A stretch of 34,503 nucleotides of DNA, taken from assembly GCA_047623555.1 (NCBI GenBank), contig JBLHMP010000038.1, positions 1-34,503 of the forward strand. Direction: 5' to 3'. The notes under the pieces are model-generated. The model saw only the letters and a program-made list of their open reading frames with translations, was not told the origin of the DNA and ran no database searches. The position numbers and the translations under genes were made by a program. Origin of the DNA: NORP181 sp047623555. Lineage in GTDB: Bacteria; Pseudomonadota; Alphaproteobacteria; Rhodobacterales; Rhodobacteraceae. Positions 15,007-24,006 of this stretch are shown piece by piece; positions within the stretch are counted from its first letter, which is position 1, and each line of letters opens with the position of its first letter.

Positions 15007-16668
15007 TCACACCTCGATCGTTTTTGGGCGGCGTCGGTCAAACCATGTCACGATCAACAGACGGGTGACGAAAATGGCCGTAAACACGGACGTCAGAATA
15101 CCAAGACCCAGCGTTATCGCAAAACCACGCACCGGCCCCGAACCCATGATAAACAGGATCAGCGCCGTGATGAACGTGGTCACGTTGGCATCCATGATCG
15201 CGCTCAGGGCCTTTTCATAACCCAGTTCAATCGCCCGCGCCGGTCCCCGCGCGGTTTTTAGCTCTTCGCGAATACGTTCAAACACCAGCACATTGGCATC
15301 CACCGCCATACCAACGGTCAACACGATCCCGGCGATGCCCGGCAAAGTCAGCGTAGCGCCCACCAAAGACAGCAGCGCAAAGATCATCGCGACGTTAATA
15401 ATAAGTGCGATATTTGCGAATATACCAAACAGACCATAGCTGAGCGTCATAAAGATCAGCACCGCAGCAAAGGCCACAACGGTGGCAATTTTACCGGCAT
15501 CAATGCTGTCCTGCCCCAGTTCCGGGCCAATGGTGCGTTCCTCAAGGAATGTCAGTTCCGCAGGCAAGGCGCCCGCGCGCAGCAATACCGCCAGCCGAGT
15601 GCTCTCCTCGAGCGTGAAATTACCGGTGATGATGCCCGAGCCACCAGGAATATGCGACTGAATCGTCGGTGCGCTGACAACTTCTTCGTCCAGAACAATG
15701 GCAAACGGGCTGCCGATGTTCTCGGCGGTGTAATCGCCAAATTTACGCGCACCCGAGGTATTAAAGCGGAAACTTACCGCCGGACGACCGTTCTGATCAA
15801 ACGACGGTTGCGCGTCTACCAGATCTTCGCCGGTCACCACCGGGGCGGACTCAATGATGAAATACGTCCCCGGATCATCCAGCGACGGCACCAGTTTATT
15901 ACCGGCACCGGCAACAGCGTTGGCATCGCTAGTACGGCCAACAACCGGACTAAATGTCAGCTGCGCCGTGGTGCCGATGATTTCTTTCAACTCGGACGCA
16001 CTGCCGATCCCCGGCACCTGAATCAGAATGCGGTCTTCGCCTTGGCGTTGGATCGTCGGTTCGCGGGTGCCAACCTCGTCGATCCGGCGACGCACGATTT
16101 CCAGTGACTGACGCACGGTGCGATCATCAGAGGCAACCTTTTCCGCCTCCGACAATGACACAATAATAACGTCGCCATCAGCGCGCACTTCGATATCGGT
16201 AGACCCGACCGCGGCCAACGTCTGGATTGGACGCGCCAATTCGCGCACCAATTGAAGGGCTTTGGGCATGCCCTCTGGCTCGCCAATACGAACACGAATC
16301 TCGTCCGCCGGTCCGGGCTGCAGGCGAATGATGCCAATCGTGGCCCGCTCGGTGCGCAGCAAATCGCGGATTTCCGGCCACATGCCCTCCATCCGCGCCG
16401 CATAAACATCCTGCACCTTAACTTCGGCCAGCAGATGTGCGCCACCGCGCAGATCAAGCCCCAGATTAACCAGTTGCGATGGCATCCAGCCGGGCCAGTC
16501 GGCCACCTGTTCAGTCAGAGTGGGCGTATCACCGCCCAGCTCAATCGCAGTGAGCGCATCATTATGCACCTCAACGCGATTATAAAACGCATTCGGCAGG
16601 GCCAAAAACAGGCCAAGCGCACAGGCCAGCCAGATAAGCACCCGTTTCCAAGTATCAATTTGCAGCAT
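15007..16668 (-). CDS. secD: Protein translocase subunit SecD
   Basis: The 553-residue product has an N-terminal helix, the periplasmic LGLDLRGGAHLLAEV motif (near residue 70), a large periplasmic domain that grips translocating protein, and a C-terminal membrane bundle containing GMAVDANVLVFERIREEL. This is the RND-type architecture of SecD, in agreement with a length typical for non-enteric SecD. It lies after yajC by about 33 bases and directly before secF, the normal yajC-secD-secF order. No damage to the frame is seen. Confidence 0.97.
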   Translation of the reverse strand: MLQIDTWKRVLIWLACALGLFLALPNAFYNRVEVHNDALTAIELGGDTPTLTEQVADWPGWMPSQLVNLGLDLRGGAHLLAEVKVQDVYAARMEGMWPEIRDLLRTERATIGIIRLQPGPADEIRVRIGEPEGMPKALQLVRELARPIQTLAAVGSTDIEVRADGDVIIVSLSEAEKVASDDRTVRQSLEIVRRRIDEVGTREPTIQRQGEDRILIQVPGIGSASELKEIIGTTAQLTFSPVVGRTSDANAVAGAGNKLVPSLDDPGTYFIIESAPVVTGEDLVDAQPSFDQNGRPAVSFRFNTSGARKFGDYTAENIGSPFAIVLDEEVVSAPTIQSHIPGGSGIITGNFTLEESTRLAVLLRAGALPAELTFLEERTIGPELGQDSIDAGKIATVVAFAAVLIFMTLSYGLFGIFANIALIINVAMIFALLSLVGATLTLPGIAGIVLTVGMAVDANVLVFERIREELKTARGPARAIELGYEKALSAIMDANVTTFITALILFIMGSGPVRGFAITLGLGILTSVFTAIFVTRLLIVTWFDRRRPKTIEV

Positions 16669-16701
16669 TACCCTGCCTTTTGAATGGTTTAAGCGGGAAA
16701 G

Positions 16702-16986
16702 TTACTTCGCCGGTTCAGTACGATCAGTGACGTTTGCAATGGTCGCTTTGACCACCCGCACTTTGATGCCTTCGGCCAGTTCGACCTCGACTTCATACTC
16801 GTCTTTGACCTTAGTTACTTTGCCAAGCAAGCCACCTTGGGTCACAATCCGGTCACCACGTTTGACCGCCTCGACCATGGCTTTGTGCTGTTTAACCTTT
16901 TGCTGCTGTGGGCGGATCAGCAGGAAATACATGATCCCGAAAATCAGGATAAGAGGCAGAAACTGGCCAAATGCGCCAATGTCCAT
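16702..16986 (-). CDS. yajC: Preprotein translocase subunit YajC
   Basis: A 94-residue protein with one membrane helix (FLPLILIFGIMYFLLIRPQQ, about residues 9-28) followed by a basic cytoplasmic domain with the GDRIVTQGGLLGKVTKV signature. YajC associates with SecDF in the translocon. It is the first gene of the long minus-strand series, so the main promoter for the sec-ccm operon should lie between 16987 and about 17200. I found no clear -35/-10 there. Confidence 0.95.
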   Translation of the reverse strand: MDIGAFGQFLPLILIFGIMYFLLIRPQQQKVKQHKAMVEAVKRGDRIVTQGGLLGKVTKVKDEYEVEVELAEGIKVRVVKATIANVTDRTEPAK

Positions 16987-17228
16987 GGGATATTCCTTTG
17001 TGTCAGGTTTACGCAGAGTGGTCCGCGAAATTTGCCGTTACCTATGCCTTGGCGGGAGGGTTTGCAAGACGCGGTTTAGCGATATCAGCGGGCCTTGATC
17101 TCCCCCCATTCCCCGCGACTAGGCACCAGGGTTTTCAATCGCCAAATACCGGTTCAATTCATTGCAGGCTTGGCCATGATGCCATTTCGCGTCATGATGT
17201 CAAAACAGTCATCAGCAGGATCACCACA

Positions 17229-18626
17229 ATGCCCGAAACCACGCTGCCAATTTCACCCGAGGTTTTCTGGGGTGTCGTTTCTACCGGCCTGTTTATCATT
17301 GCCTGTCTGGCGGTTGGCGCCCTGTTGTTCCCACCCAAAAACCATCACATTGCTCCCCTGACCCGGCTAAAAAGCAACCTTGGATTGCGAAAGGTTAATC
17401 CCGGCCTGTTCCTGATCGCGCTGCTGATGTGGAGCGTTGTGGCCTTCCTGTTGGTCGCTGGCCTGATCGGCACAGTCTGGGATATAATCTGGCAGGCGCT
17501 TCCAGCCAATAATTCCGAGTTTTGGGACTGGCGCTTTGCACTGGTCAAACTCACTGCCCTCACGGCAACTTTGGGCGCGGTTGTCGCCTTTCCCATAACA
17601 ATGCAGCGCTTGCGTTTGACGCAGCTTCAAACATCCACGGCCAGCGAAGCCTTGTTCAACGACAAAATTAACGCCGCCGCAAACGACCTGCACGCCCAGC
17701 GGCAAGTGACGATATACCCCGAGAATGCCGGGAACCCCGTCGACATCTGGCAAGACGATGTTGTCAAACGTAATGCAGCCATCGACCAGCTTGAAATACT
17801 GGTGATAGAGCGTCCCGACACAGCCCCCCGCGTCGCCCGGATGCTTTGCACTTATGTCCGCGAACTTTCAAAAGAATATGAACCGCATCCGGTTCCAGAA
17901 GAGGATTCTCTGGAAATTCTAAGGAAATGGGCACAATCGCTAAAACCATATAGGTCGGACATGGAAAACGCGGCGCAAACTTTGGGTCGGCTCAAAACAA
18001 TTTCCAGTGTTGATCCAAGTGCGATTTCAATTGATCTTCGCGGGGCTAATTTGCAAGAATTCAATTTGAATGGGGCCGTTTTGACAAATGCCAAATTGAT
18101 AGGCGCAAACCTGCAGAATACACAACTTGAGCACGCACAAATGCAAGAAACTAGACTGTCTAGCGCCAAAATGCAGGGGGCAAACCTTAAATATACAGAC
18201 TTGCAAAATGCAACTCTACCTTGGGCCAAGATGCAAATCGTCGACTTGACTGGCGCAGACTTGCGGAATGCTGATTTTGGATTTGCCGAAATGCAAAGTG
18301 TCAATTTACACGCTGCAAAAATGCAGGGCGCTCAGCTTTTCCTAACAGGCTTGCAAGGCGCCATGCTCCGAAGAACAGAAATGGATTCGGCAACAATGAT
18401 ATCATTGGCAGAGTTACGCGGTGCGATGTTACAGGACTTCGATTATTCCAACGTAGACTTTGCAGAGGTGAGAATCAACGAAACTTTCTATGACAGATCA
18501 ACAGTTTTCTCTGACGTCATTAACCGCGCTCCGGGTCGTGACGAAGAGTTAGGTGCTCAGTTTTACACCGCATGGCTCGACTGGCAAAAATCCATCGGTT
18601 TCGATCCCGATACATATCAGGCATAA
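17229..18626 (+). CDS. Membrane-anchored pentapeptide-repeat protein
   Basis: A 465-residue protein of unknown function. Three hydrophobic segments (about residues 11-34, 57-89 and 103-125) form a membrane domain. A helical cytoplasmic middle (about 130-265) contains NAAIDQLEILVIERP and RMLCTYVREL, a region often seen between membrane and repeat parts in such proteins. From about 268 to 420 there is an A(D/N)LxX-type pentapeptide-repeat beta-helix, for example LRGANLQEFNLNGAVLTNAKL. Many repeats carry MQ or LQ at the corner (AKMQGAN). The ATG at 17229 (MPETTLPISPEVFW) is preceded by an AGGA-like site; the upstream open frame is not protein-like. The 3' half is more A+T-rich than flanking genes, suggesting a different origin. 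Divergent from yajC and upstream of serS. Confidence 0.85.
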   Translation: MPETTLPISPEVFWGVVSTGLFIIACLAVGALLFPPKNHHIAPLTRLKSNLGLRKVNPGLFLIALLMWSVVAFLLVAGLIGTVWDIIWQALPANNSEFWDWRFALVKLTALTATLGAVVAFPITMQRLRLTQLQTSTASEALFNDKINAAANDLHAQRQVTIYPENAGNPVDIWQDDVVKRNAAIDQLEILVIERPDTAPRVARMLCTYVRELSKEYEPHPVPEEDSLEILRKWAQSLKPYRSDMENAAQTLGRLKTISSVDPSAISIDLRGANLQEFNLNGAVLTNAKLIGANLQNTQLEHAQMQETRLSSAKMQGANLKYTDLQNATLPWAKMQIVDLTGADLRNADFGFAEMQSVNLHAAKMQGAQLFLTGLQGAMLRRTEMDSATMISLAELRGAMLQDFDYSNVDFAEVRINETFYDRSTVFSDVINRAPGRDEELGAQFYTAWLDWQKSIGFDPDTYQA

Positions 18627-18662
18627 CGCCCCAAACCGACTCAGCAACGCAGGACCGATCCC

Positions 18663-19955
18663 ATGCATGACATCCGCACCATCCGCGACACCCCTGATGC
18701 TTTTGATGCCGCCCTCGCCCGGCGTGGCGATGCGCCTATGTCGGCCGCCCTTTTGGCCGTCGATGCCGAACGCCGTGGCAAGATTACGGCCGCCGAAACC
18801 GCGCAGGCGGAACAGAAGAAGGCCAGTAAAGAGGTCGGCGCCGCCAAGGGCCGCGGCGATGACGATGAATTTCAGCGTTTGCGCGCACTGGTCGCAGACA
18901 AAAAGACAGAAATCGCCACCATGCAGACCGAGGCCAAAGACCTCGATGCCAAGCTGACCGATATGCTGGCACGCATCCCCAATCTGCCCGCCGATGATGT
19001 GCCAGACGGTGCCGACGAGGACGACAATGTCGAGATGAGCGTCTGGGGCACCCCCGGAACGTTTGATTTCACCCCCAAGGAACATTTTGAGCTCGCCAGC
19101 GTCGCGGCGTCGATGGATTTTGAGCTGGGCGCAAAACTGTCCGGCAGTCGCTTTGTTGTGCTGCGTGGCGCTGTGGCGCGTGTTCACCGGGCGTTGGCGC
19201 AATTCATGCTTGATACGCATGTGGACAAAAACGGGCTGACCGAAACCAATACCCCGGTTCTGGTGCGCGACGAGGCGATGTATGGCACGGATAAGTTGCC
19301 GAAATTCGGCGAAGACAGCTATCGCACCACCAATGGCTGGTGGCTGGTCCCCACATCCGAAGTGCCGCTAACCTATTCGGTGGCCGGGGATGTGCTCGAG
19401 GCCGCCGATCTGCCGATCCGCATGACGGCGCATACGCTGTGTTTCCGGTCCGAGGCAGGCAGCGCCGGGCGTGACACGGCGGGCATGTTGCGTCAGCACC
19501 AGTTTGAAAAGGTCGAGATGGTGTCGGTGACCCATCCTGATCAAAGCGACGCGGAGCAAAAACGCATGCTGCGCTGTGCCGAAGGCATATTAGAGGCCCT
19601 GAGTGTACCCTACCGCACGATTGTGCTGTGTACCGGCGACATGGGGTTTGGCGCGCGCCGCACCTTTGACATTGAGGCCTGGATGCCGGGGCAAGACGCC
19701 TATCGCGAGATCAGTTCGGTGTCGACCACCGACGCGTTTCAGGCCCGCCGCATGAATGCGCGTTTCCGCCCCGAAGGTGGTGGCAAGCCAGAGTTCGTGC
19801 ATACGCTGAACGGATCAGGCCTCGCCGTTGGGCGGTGCCTGATTGCGGTGCTTGAGAATGGCCAGAACGCCGATGGCTCGGTGACCTTGCCGGACGTGCT
19901 GGCGCCGTATCTGGGTGGTAAGTTGACGTTGGGTGCTGACGGCGTGTTGGCCTAA
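18663..19955 (+). CDS. serS: Seryl-tRNA synthetase
   Basis: SerRS charges tRNA-Ser (and tRNA-Sec where present) with serine. The 430-residue product has the N-terminal coiled-coil arm that holds the tRNA (about residues 28-100, rich in Ala, Glu and Lys) and a class II catalytic core. Motif 2 is seen in FRSEAGSAGRDTAGMLRQHQ and motif 3 in GSGLAVGRCLIAVLEN. The TNGWWLVPTSEVPLT stretch is the serine-binding region. Length and N-terminus (MHDIRTIRDTPDAFD) match alphaproteobacterial SerRS. Its stop overlaps the convergent desaturase stop by four bases. Confidence 0.98.
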   Translation: MHDIRTIRDTPDAFDAALARRGDAPMSAALLAVDAERRGKITAAETAQAEQKKASKEVGAAKGRGDDDEFQRLRALVADKKTEIATMQTEAKDLDAKLTDMLARIPNLPADDVPDGADEDDNVEMSVWGTPGTFDFTPKEHFELASVAASMDFELGAKLSGSRFVVLRGAVARVHRALAQFMLDTHVDKNGLTETNTPVLVRDEAMYGTDKLPKFGEDSYRTTNGWWLVPTSEVPLTYSVAGDVLEAADLPIRMTAHTLCFRSEAGSAGRDTAGMLRQHQFEKVEMVSVTHPDQSDAEQKRMLRCAEGILEALSVPYRTIVLCTGDMGFGARRTFDIEAWMPGQDAYREISSVSTTDAFQARRMNARFRPEGGGKPEFVHTLNGSGLAVGRCLIAVLENGQNADGSVTLPDVLAPYLGGKLTLGADGVLA

Positions 19956-20935
19956 GCGTTCAACGCCGCGTCGTTCCCTGATCGTTTAGGGAACGGCACC
20001 AACAGGTTGCGCTCTTCGTCCCACAGCTTCAGGTTCAATGCCGCCACCGCCTCGGGGAATTTGATTCGGCGCGGCGCCCAGTCTTCCGGAAGGTTATAAT
20101 GGCAGGCACGCAGCCGATACGACGGGATGCGGGCGTTGAAATGGTGAATGTCGTGCAGCGTGATACAGGCGACGCACAGATCAAAAAACCAGCCAAAATC
20201 AAGCGCCGATGAGCCCTGAAGCGCCGCAACCTGCGGGTCCAGATCAGGGCGTCGATCCCAATAGGTATGTTCAAAGTTATGTTGCAGATAGACAAGGAAC
20301 ACACCCAGCATACCACCAAGCAGGCTCGCCCCGAGCCAGATCAGCACACCAGTCCAACCGAACAATAAAAACAGCCCATAGATATAGCCGGTGATCACCA
20401 CATTGTGCAGCAACACACCGATAACACCAAAGCGGGTGGTGTTTTTCGGCCAGCGATAGCGGATGAAATAGGTAAACAACGACCCAAGCGGCACCAGAAT
20501 GAACGGATTGCGATACAGCCGATACACCAGCCGTTGCCAGAACCCGGCCGCGTTCCATTCACGCAGGGTCATGGTGTTGATCTCGCCGGTTTCGCGATGT
20601 TCCAGATTGCCGATATTGGCGTGATGCAGATTGTGGTTCTGCTTCATCACCTCAAACGGCGCAAAGGTGAACGGCGATAGCGCATGGCCAGCCAATTCAT
20701 TCTGCCCACGGGTTTCAAACAGCGAATGATGCCCGGTGTCATGCTGCAGCACATACAGGCGCACCGCAGAAAATGCATGAACAACCACCATCGGGGCCAG
20801 AACATACCACAGATGCACATAGCTGATCGCCAGATAAAGCGAGCTGAAATAGATTGCAAATGTTCCGAAATAGCTTAGCGACGCAATCCGATTGTCTTTT
20901 TCACAATACTGTCGCGTATATTCTCGCAGGTTCAT
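19952..20935 (-). CDS. Membrane fatty acid desaturase
   Basis: A 327-residue membrane-bound desaturase with the histidine boxes that hold a di-iron centre: HDTGHH (65-70), HNLHH (101-105) and HDIHH (261-265), plus an extra QHNFEH segment (219-223). Four or more hydrophobic segments lie between the boxes. It should insert double bonds into lipid-linked or CoA/ACP-linked acyl chains, but the regiochemistry cannot be read. I chose the ATG at 20935 (MNLREYTRQYCEKD); a TTG at 20950 is possible. It follows der by about 125 bases and a terminator-like hairpin, so it probably has its own promoter. Confidence 0.92.
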   Translation of the reverse strand: MNLREYTRQYCEKDNRIASLSYFGTFAIYFSSLYLAISYVHLWYVLAPMVVVHAFSAVRLYVLQHDTGHHSLFETRGQNELAGHALSPFTFAPFEVMKQNHNLHHANIGNLEHRETGEINTMTLREWNAAGFWQRLVYRLYRNPFILVPLGSLFTYFIRYRWPKNTTRFGVIGVLLHNVVITGYIYGLFLLFGWTGVLIWLGASLLGGMLGVFLVYLQHNFEHTYWDRRPDLDPQVAALQGSSALDFGWFFDLCVACITLHDIHHFNARIPSYRLRACHYNLPEDWAPRRIKFPEAVAALNLKLWDEERNLLVPFPKRSGNDAALNA

Positions 20936-21032
20936 GACGGCCCCAATCAATACAACACGGGACCATCATTCACAGATTATTAACCGAAATTCAATCGTTA
21001 GCAGAACAACCGCCTCCAATTTCTTCTCGTCA

Positions 21033-21057
21033 AAAATACCTCCGCCGGAGGCATCCC
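21033..21057 (-). terminator. Terminator-like hairpin downstream of der
   Basis: On the minus strand, after the der stop, GCCTCCGGCGGAGG forms a tight hairpin followed by TATTTTT, the form of a Rho-independent terminator. About 20 of 24 bases match the element at 10150-10173. Confidence 0.65.
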
Positions 21058-21060
21058 GGT

Positions 21061-22527
21061 TTATCGGTCGGTCCGCCGTCCATCAATATGTTTACGAAGC
21101 TTGCTTGGCTTGGACTTTTTGCGCCCCTTATACGGGTTCTGATCGTTCTGCGAACGCAGGAACAACCGGATCGGCGTGCCCGGCATGTCAAAATCCACCC
21201 GCAGCCCGTTCACCAAATAACGTGAATAGCTTGCGGGCATTTTGTCGGGATGCGAACACATCAGCACAAATCCCGGTGGCCGGGTTTTGGCCTGGGTCAT
21301 ATACCGCAGCTTGATGCGTTTACCTTGTGGCGCGGGGGGCGGATGCGCCTCGATCATGCCGATTAACCAGCGGTTCAGCTGTGCCGTGGTAATGCGACGG
21401 TTCCAAATTTCATGCGCCTTCAGAATGGCCTCTTGCAGCCGGTCCAGCCCCTTGCCGGTTTTGGCAGAAACGGTCACCAGCGGTGCGCCGCGCAACTGTG
21501 GCAACAGACGCTCAAAGGCTTCGCGCAGATCCCGCAGCTTTTGCTGCTTTTCCGGCTCAACATCCCATTTATTAACAGCGACCACAACGGCCCGCCCTTC
21601 CCGTTCGGCAAGGTCAGCAATACGCAGATCCTGTTGCTCAAACGGAATTGCCGCATCCAACAGCACCACAACAACTTCGGCGAATTTAACCGCGCGCAAG
21701 CCATCACTGACCGATAGTTTTTCGAGCTTTTCCTGCACCTTGGCTTTGCGGCGCATACCGGCGGTGTCAAATATCCGCATCGGCGTACCGTCCCAGTCGA
21801 TGCGCAACGAGATGGCATCGCGGGTGATTCCCGCCTCGGGTCCGGTCAGCAAACGGTCTTCGCCGAGGATTTTGTTGATCAGCGTCGATTTGCCGGAATT
21901 GGGTCGACCAACAACAGCAACCTGCAAAGGCTTGGCATTTGTCGGCGCAACATAGGCTTTGGTTTCATCGTCGTTGTCTTCGTCCAGATCGATATCGGTT
22001 TCCGGGGTATCGTCGACAGCCTGTTCGGTAAACTGATCCGCGATCGGCATCAGGTGCGTATACAGGTCGTTCAATCCTTCGCCGTGTTCGGCGCTCATCC
22101 GGATCGGCTCGCCCAGCCCCAAGGAATAGGCCTCGATCACACCGGCATCCGCTGCTGAACCTTCGCCTTTGTTGGCGACAAGAATCACATTGGCGCTGCG
22201 TTTGCGCAGGATATCAGCGAATGTCAGGTCGGTCGGCGTCACACCGGTACGGGCGTCGATCATGAACAAGCAAACATCGGCCATATCCACGGCACGTTCG
22301 GTCAACCGGCGCATCCGGCCTTGCAGGCTGTCGTCGGTGACCTCTTCAAGGCCGGCCGTGTCAATCACGGTAAAGCGCAGATCCGCTAGGCGCGCAGCCC
22401 CTTCGCGCAAATCGCGTGTCACGCCAGGCGTATCATCGACCAGCGCCAGTCGTTTGCCGACAAGACGGTTGAATAGGGTGGATTTGCCCACATTGGGGCG
22501 GCCCACTATGGCGAGGGTAAAGGACAT
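21061..22527 (-). CDS. der: Ribosome biogenesis GTPase Der (EngA)
   Basis: Der has two GTPase domains and binds the 50S subunit during assembly. In the 488-residue product the first G1 loop is GRPNVGKSTLFNRL (from about residue 8) with a DTAGLEE switch II, and the second is GRPNSGKSTLINKI with DTAGMRRKAKV. Both NKxD motifs are present (ANKGEG and NKWDVE; the first is degenerate, as is usual in alphaproteobacteria). The C-terminal KH-like domain contains the RIKLRYMTQAKTRPPGFVLM segment. I use the ATG at 22527 (MSFTLAIVGRPN) over a GTG nine bases upstream. Downstream of bamB in the same direction. Confidence 0.96.
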   Translation of the reverse strand: MSFTLAIVGRPNVGKSTLFNRLVGKRLALVDDTPGVTRDLREGAARLADLRFTVIDTAGLEEVTDDSLQGRMRRLTERAVDMADVCLFMIDARTGVTPTDLTFADILRKRSANVILVANKGEGSAADAGVIEAYSLGLGEPIRMSAEHGEGLNDLYTHLMPIADQFTEQAVDDTPETDIDLDEDNDDETKAYVAPTNAKPLQVAVVGRPNSGKSTLINKILGEDRLLTGPEAGITRDAISLRIDWDGTPMRIFDTAGMRRKAKVQEKLEKLSVSDGLRAVKFAEVVVVLLDAAIPFEQQDLRIADLAEREGRAVVVAVNKWDVEPEKQQKLRDLREAFERLLPQLRGAPLVTVSAKTGKGLDRLQEAILKAHEIWNRRITTAQLNRWLIGMIEAHPPPAPQGKRIKLRYMTQAKTRPPGFVLMCSHPDKMPASYSRYLVNGLRVDFDMPGTPIRLFLRSQNDQNPYKGRKKSKPSKLRKHIDGRRTDR

Positions 22528-22578
22528 GGTTGTCACGCTTTGCTAATAGTCAGATGCGCCCCATAACCCATATGCGCG

Positions 22579-23916
22579 TTAACGGAAAGCGTGCAATTCA
22601 CCTTTGGTCGAGACAACATAAAGTGTGCCCCCTGCCACAACAGGTGCAGTCGTGGCCCCATCGGGCACTGCAACCTGCGCGGTGACGCTGCCGTCTTGCG
22701 GCGCAAAAAACCTGAGATAGCCATCATTTGAGGCTGTTATGATGTGCCCCCCGGCCAGAATCGGCCCGTAGTGGGCATAGATTTCGGCGCGTTTTTTTGG
22801 CTTGGCTTTGACGAATCCCGGCAGTTTATGCATCCAGATTATTTCACCGTCATTGGCATCCACCCGGATAATTTCGCTGCGTTCAGTCACCCCAAACACG
22901 CTCCCCCCGACAGGCCAAACCGGCCCAAGCGCGCCACGATCCGCAGTCCAGACCCGTTCACCAGTGTCCAGACGAATGGCCACAATGCGCCCGGAATGAT
23001 TGCCGGCAAACACGGTGTTGCCAGAAATGACCGGGCTGCCGGTGACATCGCTGACACGCGCCGCTGCACGCCCGGATTGCCGCGCGGTCACACTGGCGTC
23101 CCACCGGCGCAACCCGCCACGGCGGAACGTTGCCACCAAATCGCCAGAGCCAAAGGCGAACACCGCAAATTTGCTGGTCAATGCGGGCGCCGGTGCGCCC
23201 AATACATTGGAAATGCTGGGCGTGCCCAGGACTTGCCATTCAATACGACCGGTATCGGTTCTGAGCGCCCAGCCGGTATCGTCTCCGGCCACCACATAAA
23301 GCAGATCGCCTGACACTGTTGGTGCGCCGCTGCCAGTTGCCTCAAGTTTTTGCTTCCAGCGGATGCCGCCGGTTGTCGCGTCCAGCGCCACCATGCGGCC
23401 AAACCCAAGCGACACATACAAAGTGCCCGCGTCATAGGCCAGCCCGCCCCCCGTTGCATCGCCTGCGCTATCAAGAGCAGGCCGCAGATCGGTGCTCCAG
23501 GCGACAACGCCATTGGGGGCAATCCCTGACACCCGTGCTGCAGCATCCAGCGTATAGACAAGCCCGCCGCCCACGACCGGATCGGCGGTGATCCGCTGTT
23601 TGCGGCTGTCACCGTCACCAATAGAGGTGCTCCAGATCAGTTGCGGCGACGCACGCAGCGCCGCATTGGACACTCGGTTGGCCGGGGTGCCAAAGGCCTG
23701 CGCCCAGTCTTTGTTATTGGTTTGCGATGGCAGGCTGATAGACCGGTTTTGGTTGACGAATTCAACGGTCTCAACGGTTCCGCCTTCGACAGCGGCGCGG
23801 ACCTCTTCTCGTTCGCCCGGCAAAATAAATTCCGGTTCCTGACAGGCCGCAAGCGCCAGCATGGCGCAGGTCAGAATCGCGAGCCCGCTGCGCGATGGAA
23901 AAAATGCTGCAATCAT
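22579..23916 (-). CDS. bamB: Outer membrane assembly lipoprotein BamB-like
   Basis: A 445-residue PQQ-like beta-propeller lipoprotein. The signal peptide ends in a lipobox LAAC (about residue 25), followed by a mature part with repeated GDLLYVVAGDDTGWALRTDTG-like blades. BamB is the accessory lipoprotein of the BAM complex that inserts outer-membrane beta-barrels. Its place between a YfgM-like gene and der matches the conserved yfgM-bamB-der order of proteobacteria, which supports the name. I chose the ATG at 23916 because it starts the lipoprotein signal; the frame extends to 24003 without a signal. Other PQQ-repeat proteins look similar, so the call leans on gene order. Confidence 0.9.
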   Translation of the reverse strand: MIAAFFPSRSGLAILTCAMLALAACQEPEFILPGEREEVRAAVEGGTVETVEFVNQNRSISLPSQTNNKDWAQAFGTPANRVSNAALRASPQLIWSTSIGDGDSRKQRITADPVVGGGLVYTLDAAARVSGIAPNGVVAWSTDLRPALDSAGDATGGGLAYDAGTLYVSLGFGRMVALDATTGGIRWKQKLEATGSGAPTVSGDLLYVVAGDDTGWALRTDTGRIEWQVLGTPSISNVLGAPAPALTSKFAVFAFGSGDLVATFRRGGLRRWDASVTARQSGRAAARVSDVTGSPVISGNTVFAGNHSGRIVAIRLDTGERVWTADRGALGPVWPVGGSVFGVTERSEIIRVDANDGEIIWMHKLPGFVKAKPKKRAEIYAHYGPILAGGHIITASNDGYLRFFAPQDGSVTAQVAVPDGATTAPVVAGGTLYVVSTKGELHAFR

Positions 23917-24006
23917 TTGCCTTGGCCCGCTTATTGTTGTGATGTGTTGAACTTCTCTAATCTGCCCTGTGTGACCAAAATGGCCCAACCAAGGGCCACT
24001 CAAGGG

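Noticed and set aside
16971..17228. N-terminal extension of the pentapeptide-repeat protein
   Set aside because: The extra residues overlap the yajC start on the other strand and have no family resemblance; the ATG at 17229 is followed at once by a membrane segment.
16990..17228. Possible tRNA or small RNA in the G-rich yajC upstream region
   Set aside because: I tried to fold a cloverleaf and found no acceptor stem or anticodon arm; short direct repeats of CATGATG seemed incidental.
18010..18480. Repetitive ATGCAG/TTGCAA DNA pattern as a possible CRISPR or tandem repeat
   Set aside because: The periodicity is 15 or 30 bases in frame and explained by pentapeptide coding; the units are too divergent for CRISPR.
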